Program-made: the position numbers and the translations under genes
DNA from: Geodermatophilus poikilotrophus
GTDB lineage: Bacteria > Actinomycetota > Actinomycetes > Mycobacteriales > Geodermatophilaceae
Assembly: GCF_900111455.1 (NCBI RefSeq)
Contig: NZ_FOIE01000003.1
Coordinates: forward strand, 186,001 to 250,000
Reading direction: 5' to 3'
Length of the DNA stretch: 64,000 nucleotides
The notes under the pieces: generated by a model
Seen by the model: the letters and a program-made list of their open reading frames with translations, nothing else
The model's database searches: none
Told to the model about the DNA's origin: nothing
Shown here: one piece after another, positions 8,687 through 15,999 of the stretch
Numbering within the stretch: the stretch's first letter is position 1
Layout: the number at the start of each line of letters is the position of its first letter

Positions 8687-10848
8687 GCACGGCGGTGACG
8701 GGCTCCCGGGACGACGGGGACCGGGCCGGTGCCGCCGTCCCCCCGGACCCGGTCGAGGCCCTCGCCGCGCGGTGGGCCGACGCCGTCGCCGGGACCAGCT
8801 ACGTGCCCCTGCAGCCGGACGAGCTGGAGGAGCTCCTGCGGGGCCTGCTGCACCGTCTCCACGCCGCGCTCGACGAGCCGCCGGTCCGCCAGGGGCCCGC
8901 CGGCAGGCAGGTGGGGGCCGCCCTGGTCGACGCCCACTTCACCAACCCGCAGTCGCTGTCCCAGACCCTGTGCGTGCTCCTGGACGGCGGGCCGGGCGGC
9001 GCGGCGCCGTCCCGCGAGGGCGCCCCTCCCGACCACCGGTGGCACGCCCTCGTGGCGGCGGTCGCCGAGGGCTTCAGCGCGGCGTTGCAGGACCGGGCGC
9101 TGCGGGAGGAGGAGGCGATCCTCGGCGCGGCCGCGGCGGCCCGGGAGCAGGCGCGGGAGGCGCTGCACGTCAGCCAGGAGCGCTTCCGCGCGGTCTTCGA
9201 GGGCGCCACGATCGGGATCGGGATCGGCGACCTGGAGGGCCGGATCCTGGACGTCAACCCGGCCCTGGTGCGGCTGCTGGGTCACCCGGTCGAGGACTTC
9301 CGCCGCCGGTCCGTGCAGGAGTTCATGCACCCCGCCGACGTCGAGCACGTGTGGCGGCTCTACGGGGAGCTGATCCGCGGGGAACGGGACCACTTCCGGC
9401 TGGAGAAGCAGTTCCTCAAGTCCGACGGCGAGTCGGTGTGGACCGACCTCACGGTCTCGCTGCTGCGAGACGGGGACGGCCGGCCCCGCTACCAGCTGGC
9501 GCTGATCCACGACGTCACGGCGCTGCGCCACCTGCGCCGCCGGCTCGAGTTCGAGGCCCAGCACGACGCGCTGACCGGGCTGCCCAACCGGAGGACGTTC
9601 CTCGCCCACCTGGACGCCGTCTTCGACCAGGCGTCGCCGGGTGCCCGGGCGGGACTGTGCTACCTCGACCTCGACGGTTTCAAGGCGGTCAACGACACGC
9701 TGGGGCACGAGGTCGGCGACCAGCTGCTCGTCGCGGTCGCCCAGCGGCTGGTGTCCGTGGTGCGCGACCGCGGGCTGTCGGTCGCCCGGCTCGGCGGGGA
9801 CGAGTTCGTCGTCCTCGTCCCGGGGACGTCGGGCAGCGCGCAGCTGGTCGCGCTCGCCGAGGAGGTCCTGGCCGCGGTGGCGCAGCCGGTGCAGCTCGGC
9901 GGTCGCCGGGTCGAGATCACCGCCAGCGTCGGTGTGGTGGAGCGGTCGATCGCCGACATCGACCCGGCGGAGCTGCTGCGGGCCGCCGACATGACGCTCT
10001 ACTGGGCCAAGGCGGACGGCAGGAGCCAGTGGGCGCTGTTCGAGCCGGAGCGCGACGCCCGGGAGATCACCCGGTACCGGCTCTCCTCCGCGCTGCCCGC
10101 GGCGCTGGCGGGGGAGCACCTGCTGGTCCACTACCAGCCCCTGCGGCGGCTGGCCGACGGCCGGCTGCACGGCGTGGAGGCGCTGGTCCGCTGGGAGCAC
10201 CCGCGCATGGGGCTCCTCGGCCCCGAGAGCTTCGTCGGCCTGGCGGAGGAGTCGGGGATGATCGTCCCCCTCGGCCGGCACGTGCTCCGCGCCGCCTGCC
10301 GGCAGGCGTTCTCCTGGTTCGGAGCCGAGGCAAGCGGCCCGTTCGTCAGCGTCAACCTCGCCAGCCGGCAGCTCCGCGACGAGCACCTGGTCGACGACGT
10401 CCGTGCCGCGCTCGCCGACAGCGGGCTGCACCCGCAGCAGCTCCAGCTCGAGATCACCGAGAGCGCGGTCCTCGGCACCGACCCGCTCACCGGTCACACC
10501 CTCGACGCGCTCGCCGGGATGGGCGTTCGCCTGGCCATCGACGACTTCGGTACCGGCTACTCCAACCTCGCCCACCTGCGGCGGCTGCCGCTCGACGAGC
10601 TCAAGCTCGACGGCTCCTTCCTCCGCGGGCTGCGCTCCGACGACGCGGTCGACCCCGTCGACGTCCAGCTCGTCGGATCGATCGTCTCGCTGGCCCACCT
10701 GCTCGGCCTCACGGTCACCGCGGAGGGCGTGGAGACGCCGGCCCAGGTCGCCATCCTGCGGGAGCTGGACTGCGACGCCGGTCAGGGCACGCACCTCGGT
10801 CGTCCTGCCGATCCGGCCGACCTCGGCAGGCTCCTCGACCCGGTCTGA
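8683..10848 (+). CDS. PAS-GGDEF-EAL cyclic-di-GMP turnover protein
   Basis: 721 residues from GTG at 8683. Residues 25-150 are a helical N-terminal region without a clear family, 165-285 a PAS sensor, about 290-445 a GGDEF domain (GGDEF intact at 371-375; no RxxD inhibitory site five residues before it) and 465-720 an EAL domain (EAL intact at 499-501, LEITES, DDFGTGYS, LKLDGSF and AEGVET present). Both diguanylate cyclase and phosphodiesterase motifs are complete, so either or both activities are possible. No membrane segment, so cytoplasmic. Ends six bases before the convergent acyl-CoA ligase stop. Confidence 0.9.
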   Translation: MSTAVTGSRDDGDRAGAAVPPDPVEALAARWADAVAGTSYVPLQPDELEELLRGLLHRLHAALDEPPVRQGPAGRQVGAALVDAHFTNPQSLSQTLCVLLDGGPGGAAPSREGAPPDHRWHALVAAVAEGFSAALQDRALREEEAILGAAAAAREQAREALHVSQERFRAVFEGATIGIGIGDLEGRILDVNPALVRLLGHPVEDFRRRSVQEFMHPADVEHVWRLYGELIRGERDHFRLEKQFLKSDGESVWTDLTVSLLRDGDGRPRYQLALIHDVTALRHLRRRLEFEAQHDALTGLPNRRTFLAHLDAVFDQASPGARAGLCYLDLDGFKAVNDTLGHEVGDQLLVAVAQRLVSVVRDRGLSVARLGGDEFVVLVPGTSGSAQLVALAEEVLAAVAQPVQLGGRRVEITASVGVVERSIADIDPAELLRAADMTLYWAKADGRSQWALFEPERDAREITRYRLSSALPAALAGEHLLVHYQPLRRLADGRLHGVEALVRWEHPRMGLLGPESFVGLAEESGMIVPLGRHVLRAACRQAFSWFGAEASGPFVSVNLASRQLRDEHLVDDVRAALADSGLHPQQLQLEITESAVLGTDPLTGHTLDALAGMGVRLAIDDFGTGYSNLAHLRRLPLDELKLDGSFLRGLRSDDAVDPVDVQLVGSIVSLAHLLGLTVTAEGVETPAQVAILRELDCDAGQGTHLGRPADPADLGRLLDPV

Positions 10849-10854
10849 GCGGGG

Positions 10855-12399
10855 TCAGTGGACGGCGCGCTCCTGCCCGGCCCAGTAGGGCTTCCGCAGC
10901 TCGCGCTTGAGCACCTTGCCGGCCGCGGAGACCGGCAGCGCGTCGACTACGTCCACCGACCGCGGCACCTTGTAGCCGGCGATCCGGTCGGCGCAGAAGG
11001 CGCGCAGCTCCTCGAGGGTCACGGCGGCGCCGGCCGCCGGGACGACGACGGCGTGCACGCGCTCGCCCCAGGTGTCGTCGGGGACGCCGATGACCGCGCA
11101 GGTGGCCACGGCCGGGTGCTGGGCGAGGACGCTCTCCACCTCGACCGAGTACACGTTCTCGCCGCCGGAGATGATCATGTCCTTGAGGCGGTCGGTGAGG
11201 TAGACGTAGCCCTCGTCGTCCATCCAGCCGGCGTCGCCGGTGTGCATCCAGCCGCCGCGCAGCGCCTCGGCGGTCTCCTCCGGCCGGTTCCAGTAGCCGA
11301 GCATCACGTGACCGCCGCGGACGACGACCTCCCCGACCTCGCGGCGGGGGAGCTCGACGTCGTCCGGGCCGACGACGCGCAGCTCGGTGTGCGGAGCGGC
11401 GCGGCCGACGGAGCGCCGGTGCCTCGGGTCCTCGTGGTCGTCCGGCCGGAGGACGGTGGCCGCGGGGGCGAGCTCGGTCATGCCGTACACCTGCAGAAAG
11501 CGCGCGTTGGGCAGCGCCTTCACCGTCCGGCCGAGCAGGGCGTCGGACATGGGGGAGGCCCCGTACATCACCTTCCGGACGCTGGTGAGGTCGAACTCGT
11601 CGACCCGCGGGGAGTCGACGACCAGCTGGATCATCGTGGGGACCAGCAGCACGTCGGTCACGCCGTGCTCCTGGACGGCGCTCAGGACGGCGACCGGGTC
11701 GAACACCGGGATCATCACCTGCCGGCCGCCGACCACGCCGTTGCCGACCCAGCCGGAGAAGGCGGCGGCGTGGAACATCGGCGCGGCGTGCAGGAGCACG
11801 CGGTCGGCTGGGGCGTGGTCGGTGGCGAACACGCCCATGGCCGACGTCAGCAGGTTGTCGTGGCTGAGCATGACGCCCTTGGACCGGCCGGTGGTGCCGC
11901 CGGTGTAGAAGACGCCGGCCAGCTGGTCGCCGCCGCGGCGGACGTCCTCGACCGGCTCGTGCGTCCCGATGAGCTGCTCGAAGGCGAGCATGCCGTCGGG
12001 CGTCGGCCCGTCACCGCCGTGGACGACGTGCCGGAGCCACGGGTGGCCGGCCCTGATGCCCTCGACGCACCCGGCGAAGAGGTCGTCGACGACGAGGACC
12101 CGGGCGTCGACCTCGGCGAGCGAGTCGGCGATCTCGGGGACGCTCCACCGGATGTTGACCGGGACGACGACGCCGCCGGCCCACAGCGTCGCGGCGAGGA
12201 ACTCGTGGTAGCGGTCGGAGTTCAGGGACAGGATGGCCGCCCGCTCGCCGTCCCGGATCCCGAGCTGCCGGAGCCCGGCGGCGAGCCGGGCGATCCGGTC
12301 GACCGACTCGCCGTGGGTGCGGGTGCGGCTGGCGCAGACGGTGGCGATCTCGTCCGGGCGTTGCTGGACGTGGCGGTGCAGCCCCTGGGTGAGGTGCAC
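10855..12399 (-). CDS. Fatty-acid/acyl-CoA ligase (AMP-binding family)
   Basis: 514 residues, GTG at 12399 preceded by CGGGAGG. Motifs of the adenylate-forming superfamily are complete: YTGGTTGRSKGV (P-loop), YGMTE, GWMHTGDAGWMDDEGY, the hinge DRLKDMIISGGENV and the catalytic lysine in AGKVLKREL. It would activate a carboxylate, most likely a medium- or long-chain fatty acid, via an acyl-AMP to the CoA thioester; chain length cannot be read from sequence. It lies downstream of the PHB depolymerase on the same strand, separated by a terminator-like hairpin. Confidence 0.88.
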   Translation of the reverse strand: MHLTQGLHRHVQQRPDEIATVCASRTRTHGESVDRIARLAAGLRQLGIRDGERAAILSLNSDRYHEFLAATLWAGGVVVPVNIRWSVPEIADSLAEVDARVLVVDDLFAGCVEGIRAGHPWLRHVVHGGDGPTPDGMLAFEQLIGTHEPVEDVRRGGDQLAGVFYTGGTTGRSKGVMLSHDNLLTSAMGVFATDHAPADRVLLHAAPMFHAAAFSGWVGNGVVGGRQVMIPVFDPVAVLSAVQEHGVTDVLLVPTMIQLVVDSPRVDEFDLTSVRKVMYGASPMSDALLGRTVKALPNARFLQVYGMTELAPAATVLRPDDHEDPRHRRSVGRAAPHTELRVVGPDDVELPRREVGEVVVRGGHVMLGYWNRPEETAEALRGGWMHTGDAGWMDDEGYVYLTDRLKDMIISGGENVYSVEVESVLAQHPAVATCAVIGVPDDTWGERVHAVVVPAAGAAVTLEELRAFCADRIAGYKVPRSVDVVDALPVSAAGKVLKRELRKPYWAGQERAVH

Positions 12400-12451
12400 G
12401 GCGGCCTCCCGATCCGGTGGGTCCGGATCGTGGCTCCCGGGACGGGCGCGT

Positions 12452-12491
12452 CGCCAGGGGCGGACGGCTCTGCGCCCGGCCGCCCCTGGCG
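12452..12491 (-). terminator. Hairpin between the PHB depolymerase and acyl-CoA ligase genes
   Basis: 12-bp perfect stem (12452-12463 with 12480-12491) and 16-base loop, directly after the depolymerase stop in the leftward direction. Confidence 0.6.
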
Positions 12492-12499
12492 GGCGCGGG

Positions 12500-13744
12500 T
12501 CAGCTGCCGGACGCCACCCGCTCGGCCGTACGGGCGGACTCGATGAACGACCGGACGACGGGGTAGATCTCGGCCTCCCAGCGGGAGCCGCTGAAGACGC
12601 CGTAGTGGCCCACCCCGTTCTGCAGGTGGTGGCCCTTGCGCTCCTCCGGGATCCCGGTGCACAGCCGGTGGGCGGCCTCGGTCTGGCCGGGGGAGCAGAT
12701 GTCGTCGTTCGCGCCCTCGACGGTGAGCAGCGCGGTGTTGCGGATGGCGCCGGGGTCGACGCGCTGTCCGCGCCAGGTGAAGCGCCCGAGCGGGAGCTCG
12801 TGCTGCTGGAAGACGCGGCCGACCGTCTCCAGGTAGAACTCGGCCGGGACGTCCATGACCGCGCCGTACTCGTCGTAGAAGGCGCGGGTGGTGGCGGCCG
12901 CGGCGGCGTTGCCGGTGACCAGGTCGCGGTACATCCGCGCGTGCGCGGTGAGGTGCCGCTTGGGGTTCATCGACATGAAGGCGGTCAGCTGCACGACGCC
13001 GGGGTAGACCCGCCGTCCGGCTCCCGGGTACCGGCTGGGCACGGTGTCGACGACGCGGCGCTCGAACCAGGACAGCGGCTTGTCGGCGGCGGACTTGTTG
13101 ACCCGGTTGGGGTTGACCCGGGTGTCGATCGGGCCGGCCATGAGCGTGACGCTGGCCGGCTGGGCGGGGTCGTCCTGCGCCGCGAGCAGCGCGACGGCGG
13201 CGAGCACCGGGACGGCGGGCTGGCACACGGCCACGACGTGGGTGTCGGGGCCGAGGTGGCGCAGCGCCTGCATGACGTGCTCGATGTACTCGTCGAGCCC
13301 GAAGGGCCCGTGTGCCGCGGGGATGTCGCGGGCGTTGTGCCAGTCGATGACGTAGACGTCGTGGTCGGCCAGCAGGGTCTTGATCGTCGGCCGGATGAGC
13401 GTCGTGAAGTGGCCGGACATGGGGCCGACGACGAGCACGCGGGGCTGGCCGACGACCGACGGCTTGGCGAAGTGCAGCAGGGTGCCGAAGGGCGTCGTCA
13501 GCGCGGGGCGCTCGAAGACGTCGGCGTCGCGGCCGTCGACCTGCACGGTCGGGATGCCGAACGCCGGGCGGTCGTGCGTGGGGCGCGCCTTGGCGACGAT
13601 GTCGCAGAGGGCGCGCACGTGGCGGACGGCGGGCGTGCGGGCCCAGGGGGCGGGTAGGGCCTGCAGTGCCCGAGCGGTCAGCTCGGACGCCGTGAGGACG
13701 GGCGCCGTGGCTCGACGGTTGATCTCGTAAGCGGTGTAGAGCAT
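12500..13744 (-). CDS. phaZ: Intracellular polyhydroxyalkanoate (PHB) depolymerase
   Basis: 414 residues, ATG at 13744. Alpha/beta-hydrolase of the PhaZ intracellular type: the oxyanion/N-terminal signature FGTLLHFAK and VLVVGPMSGHF, VIDWHNARD, and the nucleophile motif HVVAVCQPAVPVL, in which Cys174 replaces the usual lipase-box Ser, as in the Cys-type depolymerase of Ralstonia eutropha. The C-terminal PHB_depo_C region carries the Asp (ANDDIC) and His (LQNGVGHYGVFSG). It mobilises stored PHB from cytoplasmic granules. No PHB synthase is in the window. A palindrome in its upstream region suggests regulated expression. Confidence 0.92.
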   Translation of the reverse strand: MLYTAYEINRRATAPVLTASELTARALQALPAPWARTPAVRHVRALCDIVAKARPTHDRPAFGIPTVQVDGRDADVFERPALTTPFGTLLHFAKPSVVGQPRVLVVGPMSGHFTTLIRPTIKTLLADHDVYVIDWHNARDIPAAHGPFGLDEYIEHVMQALRHLGPDTHVVAVCQPAVPVLAAVALLAAQDDPAQPASVTLMAGPIDTRVNPNRVNKSAADKPLSWFERRVVDTVPSRYPGAGRRVYPGVVQLTAFMSMNPKRHLTAHARMYRDLVTGNAAAAATTRAFYDEYGAVMDVPAEFYLETVGRVFQQHELPLGRFTWRGQRVDPGAIRNTALLTVEGANDDICSPGQTEAAHRLCTGIPEERKGHHLQNGVGHYGVFSGSRWEAEIYPVVRSFIESARTAERVASGS

Positions 13745-13777
13745 CGGCCTGCCTGTCGCGGAGTCGGAGCGTTAACG

Positions 13778-13791
13778 GTGACTTAGGTCAC
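13778..13791 (-). promoter_or_regulatory. Palindromic operator candidate upstream of phaZ
   Basis: GTGAC-TTAG-GTCAC, a perfect 5-bp inverted repeat, 34 bases before the phaZ start in an AT-richer stretch (13771-13808) otherwise rare here. It may bind a repressor of the fatty-acid/PHB circuit; no specific regulator can be named from the sequence. Confidence 0.45.
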
Positions 13792-13973
13792 TGGCGAGTA
13801 ACTTAAACGCGACGGCGGGATGACGGCGCAACTACCCCCGTGTCGGTGACATCGCGGGCGGGGTCGGCGGCACCGGCGTCCCGGGGGTCACAGCGGCCAC
13901 TCCGGTCGCGGCGGTGTCGTCGACGGAGTCGGCGCTCGACGCTGCTGCGGCCGGGATCTGATCGCCTCGCAGG

Positions 13974-14005
13974 AGCGCCCCGGCGACCACGGTCGCCGGG
14001 GCGCT
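13974..14005 (-). terminator. Hairpin after the ABM-type gene
   Basis: 15-bp perfect stem (13974-13988 with 13991-14005), 18 bases beyond the leftward stop at 14023. The remaining bases up to the phaZ start (13809-13973) show no gene. Confidence 0.7.
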
Positions 14006-14022
14006 CTGCTCTCTGCAGGCTG

Positions 14023-14646
14023 CTACACGGCCTCGGGCACGTGCAGGTGGGCGAGCACGAGGTCCATCTCGGCGATGTCCACGATCTTGGCGCCCATGGC
14101 CTGCGCGAACTGGTTGCGGAGCGACCTGGCGTGCTTGCGCACCAGCCCCGCGGCGTCGCGGTTCTCGAAGCTGGTGACGCTGACTGTCCGGCCGAGGCGC
14201 CGGTCGACCAGCATGCTGACGCTGCAGAAGCCGGGCAGCTCCTGGAGCTTGGGCAGCAGGTTGTGCCGGTAGGCCTCGAGCAGGTCGTCGAGGTGGTTCG
14301 GCGCGATGCGGGCCCAGGTGACCTGCGCGCCGGCGCCGTCCCCGGCCGGGCGCTCCCGGTGGAGAACCGCGATCTCCCACTCCTGGACGTCGGCGTGCTC
14401 GCCGCCGAGGGTGTGCAGGAGGCGGTGCTGGACGGTGCGGTCCTCGTGGGCGGTGGCGCGCATGGCCTGCTCGTCGACCCAGGAGGTCGCGACGATGCAG
14501 CGGCCGCTCTCGCGGTCGGCGAGCAGCGACAGGCCGACGCAGCCGTCGGCCTGCTTGACCGCCGGCATCACCTCGTCGCGTACGTAGGCGATGCCGGCAT
14601 CGAGGTTGCTGAGGTTGCCGCGGATGCTGGTGGATCGGGCGTACAT
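14023..14646 (-). CDS. Tandem antibiotic-biosynthesis-monooxygenase (ABM)-like protein
   Basis: 207 residues, ATG at 14646 with GGAGG five bases upstream (the longer frame to 14856 runs into the neighbour and is rejected). Two ferredoxin-like alpha+beta repeats are visible: residues 1-65 (TSIRGNLSNLDAGIAYVRDE ... GLSLLADRESGRCIVATSW) and about 110-175 (NLLPKLQELPGFCSVSMLVD ... GRTVSVTSFENRDA). Such dimeric alpha-beta barrels include small monooxygenases and stress proteins; catalytic chemistry cannot be assigned. Confidence 0.65.
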   Translation of the reverse strand: MYARSTSIRGNLSNLDAGIAYVRDEVMPAVKQADGCVGLSLLADRESGRCIVATSWVDEQAMRATAHEDRTVQHRLLHTLGGEHADVQEWEIAVLHRERPAGDGAGAQVTWARIAPNHLDDLLEAYRHNLLPKLQELPGFCSVSMLVDRRLGRTVSVTSFENRDAAGLVRKHARSLRNQFAQAMGAKIVDIAEMDLVLAHLHVPEAV

Positions 14647-14735
14647 GCCACCTCCGTTCGGGCGGCGCCCCGGCGGCATCGCCTTGCGGGTCAGCTTCTC
14701 GGCCCCGAACCCGCGAGGCAACGGCTGGCGTAGCC

Positions 14736-15461
14736 CTACGGCGTTGCCGCGAAGCGGCTGTCCTCGATGTCGGCAATCACCGGCACGTGGTCGCTGCGCT
14801 TTGATGCGATCCAGGTGTCGAAGTCCCCGACGTCGACCTTGGCGCCGTCCGCGCACGCTGCCGGTAGCCAGATGTGGTCGATGTGGAAGCCACGCACCTC
14901 GCCCTGATGGCGCCGGTAGTACGTCGCCTCTACGGGCGGCTCGCCCTGCTCGAGGCCGCGGGCAGCTCGGTAGACATCCACCAGGCCCAGGCGCTCAAGG
15001 CGGCGCGCGACCTCGTCGTACTGCTTCTGGCTCTTCTCGATGGGTGAGTTGAAGTCGCCAGCCAAGACGAACGGTCCCCCGTCGGACGCCTCGTCCATCC
15101 AGTTGACGGCTCGGTCGATCTCCTCCTCGTAGCTCCGCGAGCCGGGGAACTTGGCTGTGTACAGAGCCACGAGCGTGAACGACATGGGGCCGTTGACGCG
15201 TACGGGCAGCGTCCAGTGAGGCGCCGCATCCGCGGCTGCATGCGGCGTCACTGCCCATGGCTCGCAGGCAACAACGACGAGCTCCTTCCCGCCGCCGCCC
15301 TGAACCGGCCGACTGAGGCCGGTCACTCCTCGTCCGTCGGGAGTCGGCCAGGAGGCCGGCGTCTTGGCTTCACACAACACGGCGACATCGACGCCGACGT
15401 CCAACAGGTGTGGGAGCTTGGTGTCGAGCTTCCCAAGGCAGTTCCAGGTGGCGAGCTTCAC
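14736..15461 (-). CDS. Endonuclease/exonuclease/phosphatase (EEP) fold protein
   Basis: 241 residues from GTG at 15461 (VKLATWN, the usual EEP start; the frame can extend to 15533). Metal and catalytic residues of the DNase I-like fold are present: N in ATWNC, E in VLCEAKTP, the D/N pair in LAGDFNSP, HIDHIW and SDHVPV. Substrate (nucleic acid, phospholipid or other phosphodiester) cannot be read from the motifs. It sits at the left margin of the defence island and could belong to it or to the chromosome; its base composition is slightly less GC-rich than genes to its left. Confidence 0.8.
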   Translation of the reverse strand: MKLATWNCLGKLDTKLPHLLDVGVDVAVLCEAKTPASWPTPDGRGVTGLSRPVQGGGGKELVVVACEPWAVTPHAAADAAPHWTLPVRVNGPMSFTLVALYTAKFPGSRSYEEEIDRAVNWMDEASDGGPFVLAGDFNSPIEKSQKQYDEVARRLERLGLVDVYRAARGLEQGEPPVEATYYRRHQGEVRGFHIDHIWLPAACADGAKVDVGDFDTWIASKRSDHVPVIADIEDSRFAATP

Positions 15462-15621
15462 TCCGGCATGAGAACAGATGGATGGGTCAGTTCGACGTAC
15501 GCACCTGATTTTGCAGATTGTGTCGCCGAGCACGAGCTGCCCCTGTTGACGCTTTGGCGCCCGCTTGAATGTGGTAGGGATATGGCTCTGCCCCGAAGAA
15601 GCATGGGCCCTGGCGGACCGG

Positions 15622-15985
15622 TCAGTTCACGAGGTGCTCGAGGAGCCCTTGGGTCTCAGGATCGGTGGAGTAGTTGCCGGAGCTGTGGGCGAGCAGCGCC
15701 GTGTCGTCGTCGGGACCGCCCGCGAGGTGGGTGACCCAACTGGAGCGGTCAAGGTCGTCTCGTGGTGGTGCCGATGGCGAGGTCGGCGGTGATGGGCCGC
15801 GCGGGGCGGTCGTCGGCTGAGGAGGCGGCGTAGACGGTGCGGCCGTCGGGGGAGAGGGCGACGGAGCCGGCGGCCGGACCGAACGGGGTGGTGCCCGTGC
15901 CGGAATTACCTCGAGCTCGCCGGTGGCCTCGCTCGTGTGCCGAGCGAGCAATCCAAATCCTGCCCGTTCTGAAGCACACCCGGTG
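15622..15985 (-). pseudogene. Decayed propeller-protein fragment at the left island edge
   Basis: No intact gene, but two reading frames carry protein-like pieces: ATGELEVIPA and TPFGPAAGSVALSPDGRTVY (a YVTN/NHL-type repeat, almost the same as LSPDGRTLY of the lipoprotein at 1-690), then DLDRSSWVTHLAGGPDDDT in the other frame to a stop at 15622. This looks like the frameshifted end of a secreted beta-propeller gene. Bases 15462-15621 show no coding signal. Confidence 0.45.
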
Positions 15986-15999
15986 GGCCTAGGCCCCGA

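Noticed and set aside
13832..13970. Rightward peptide-like frame ending STESALDAAAAGI before the hairpin
   Set aside because: No start codon in frame after an upstream stop; probably chance or an old remnant too short to identify.
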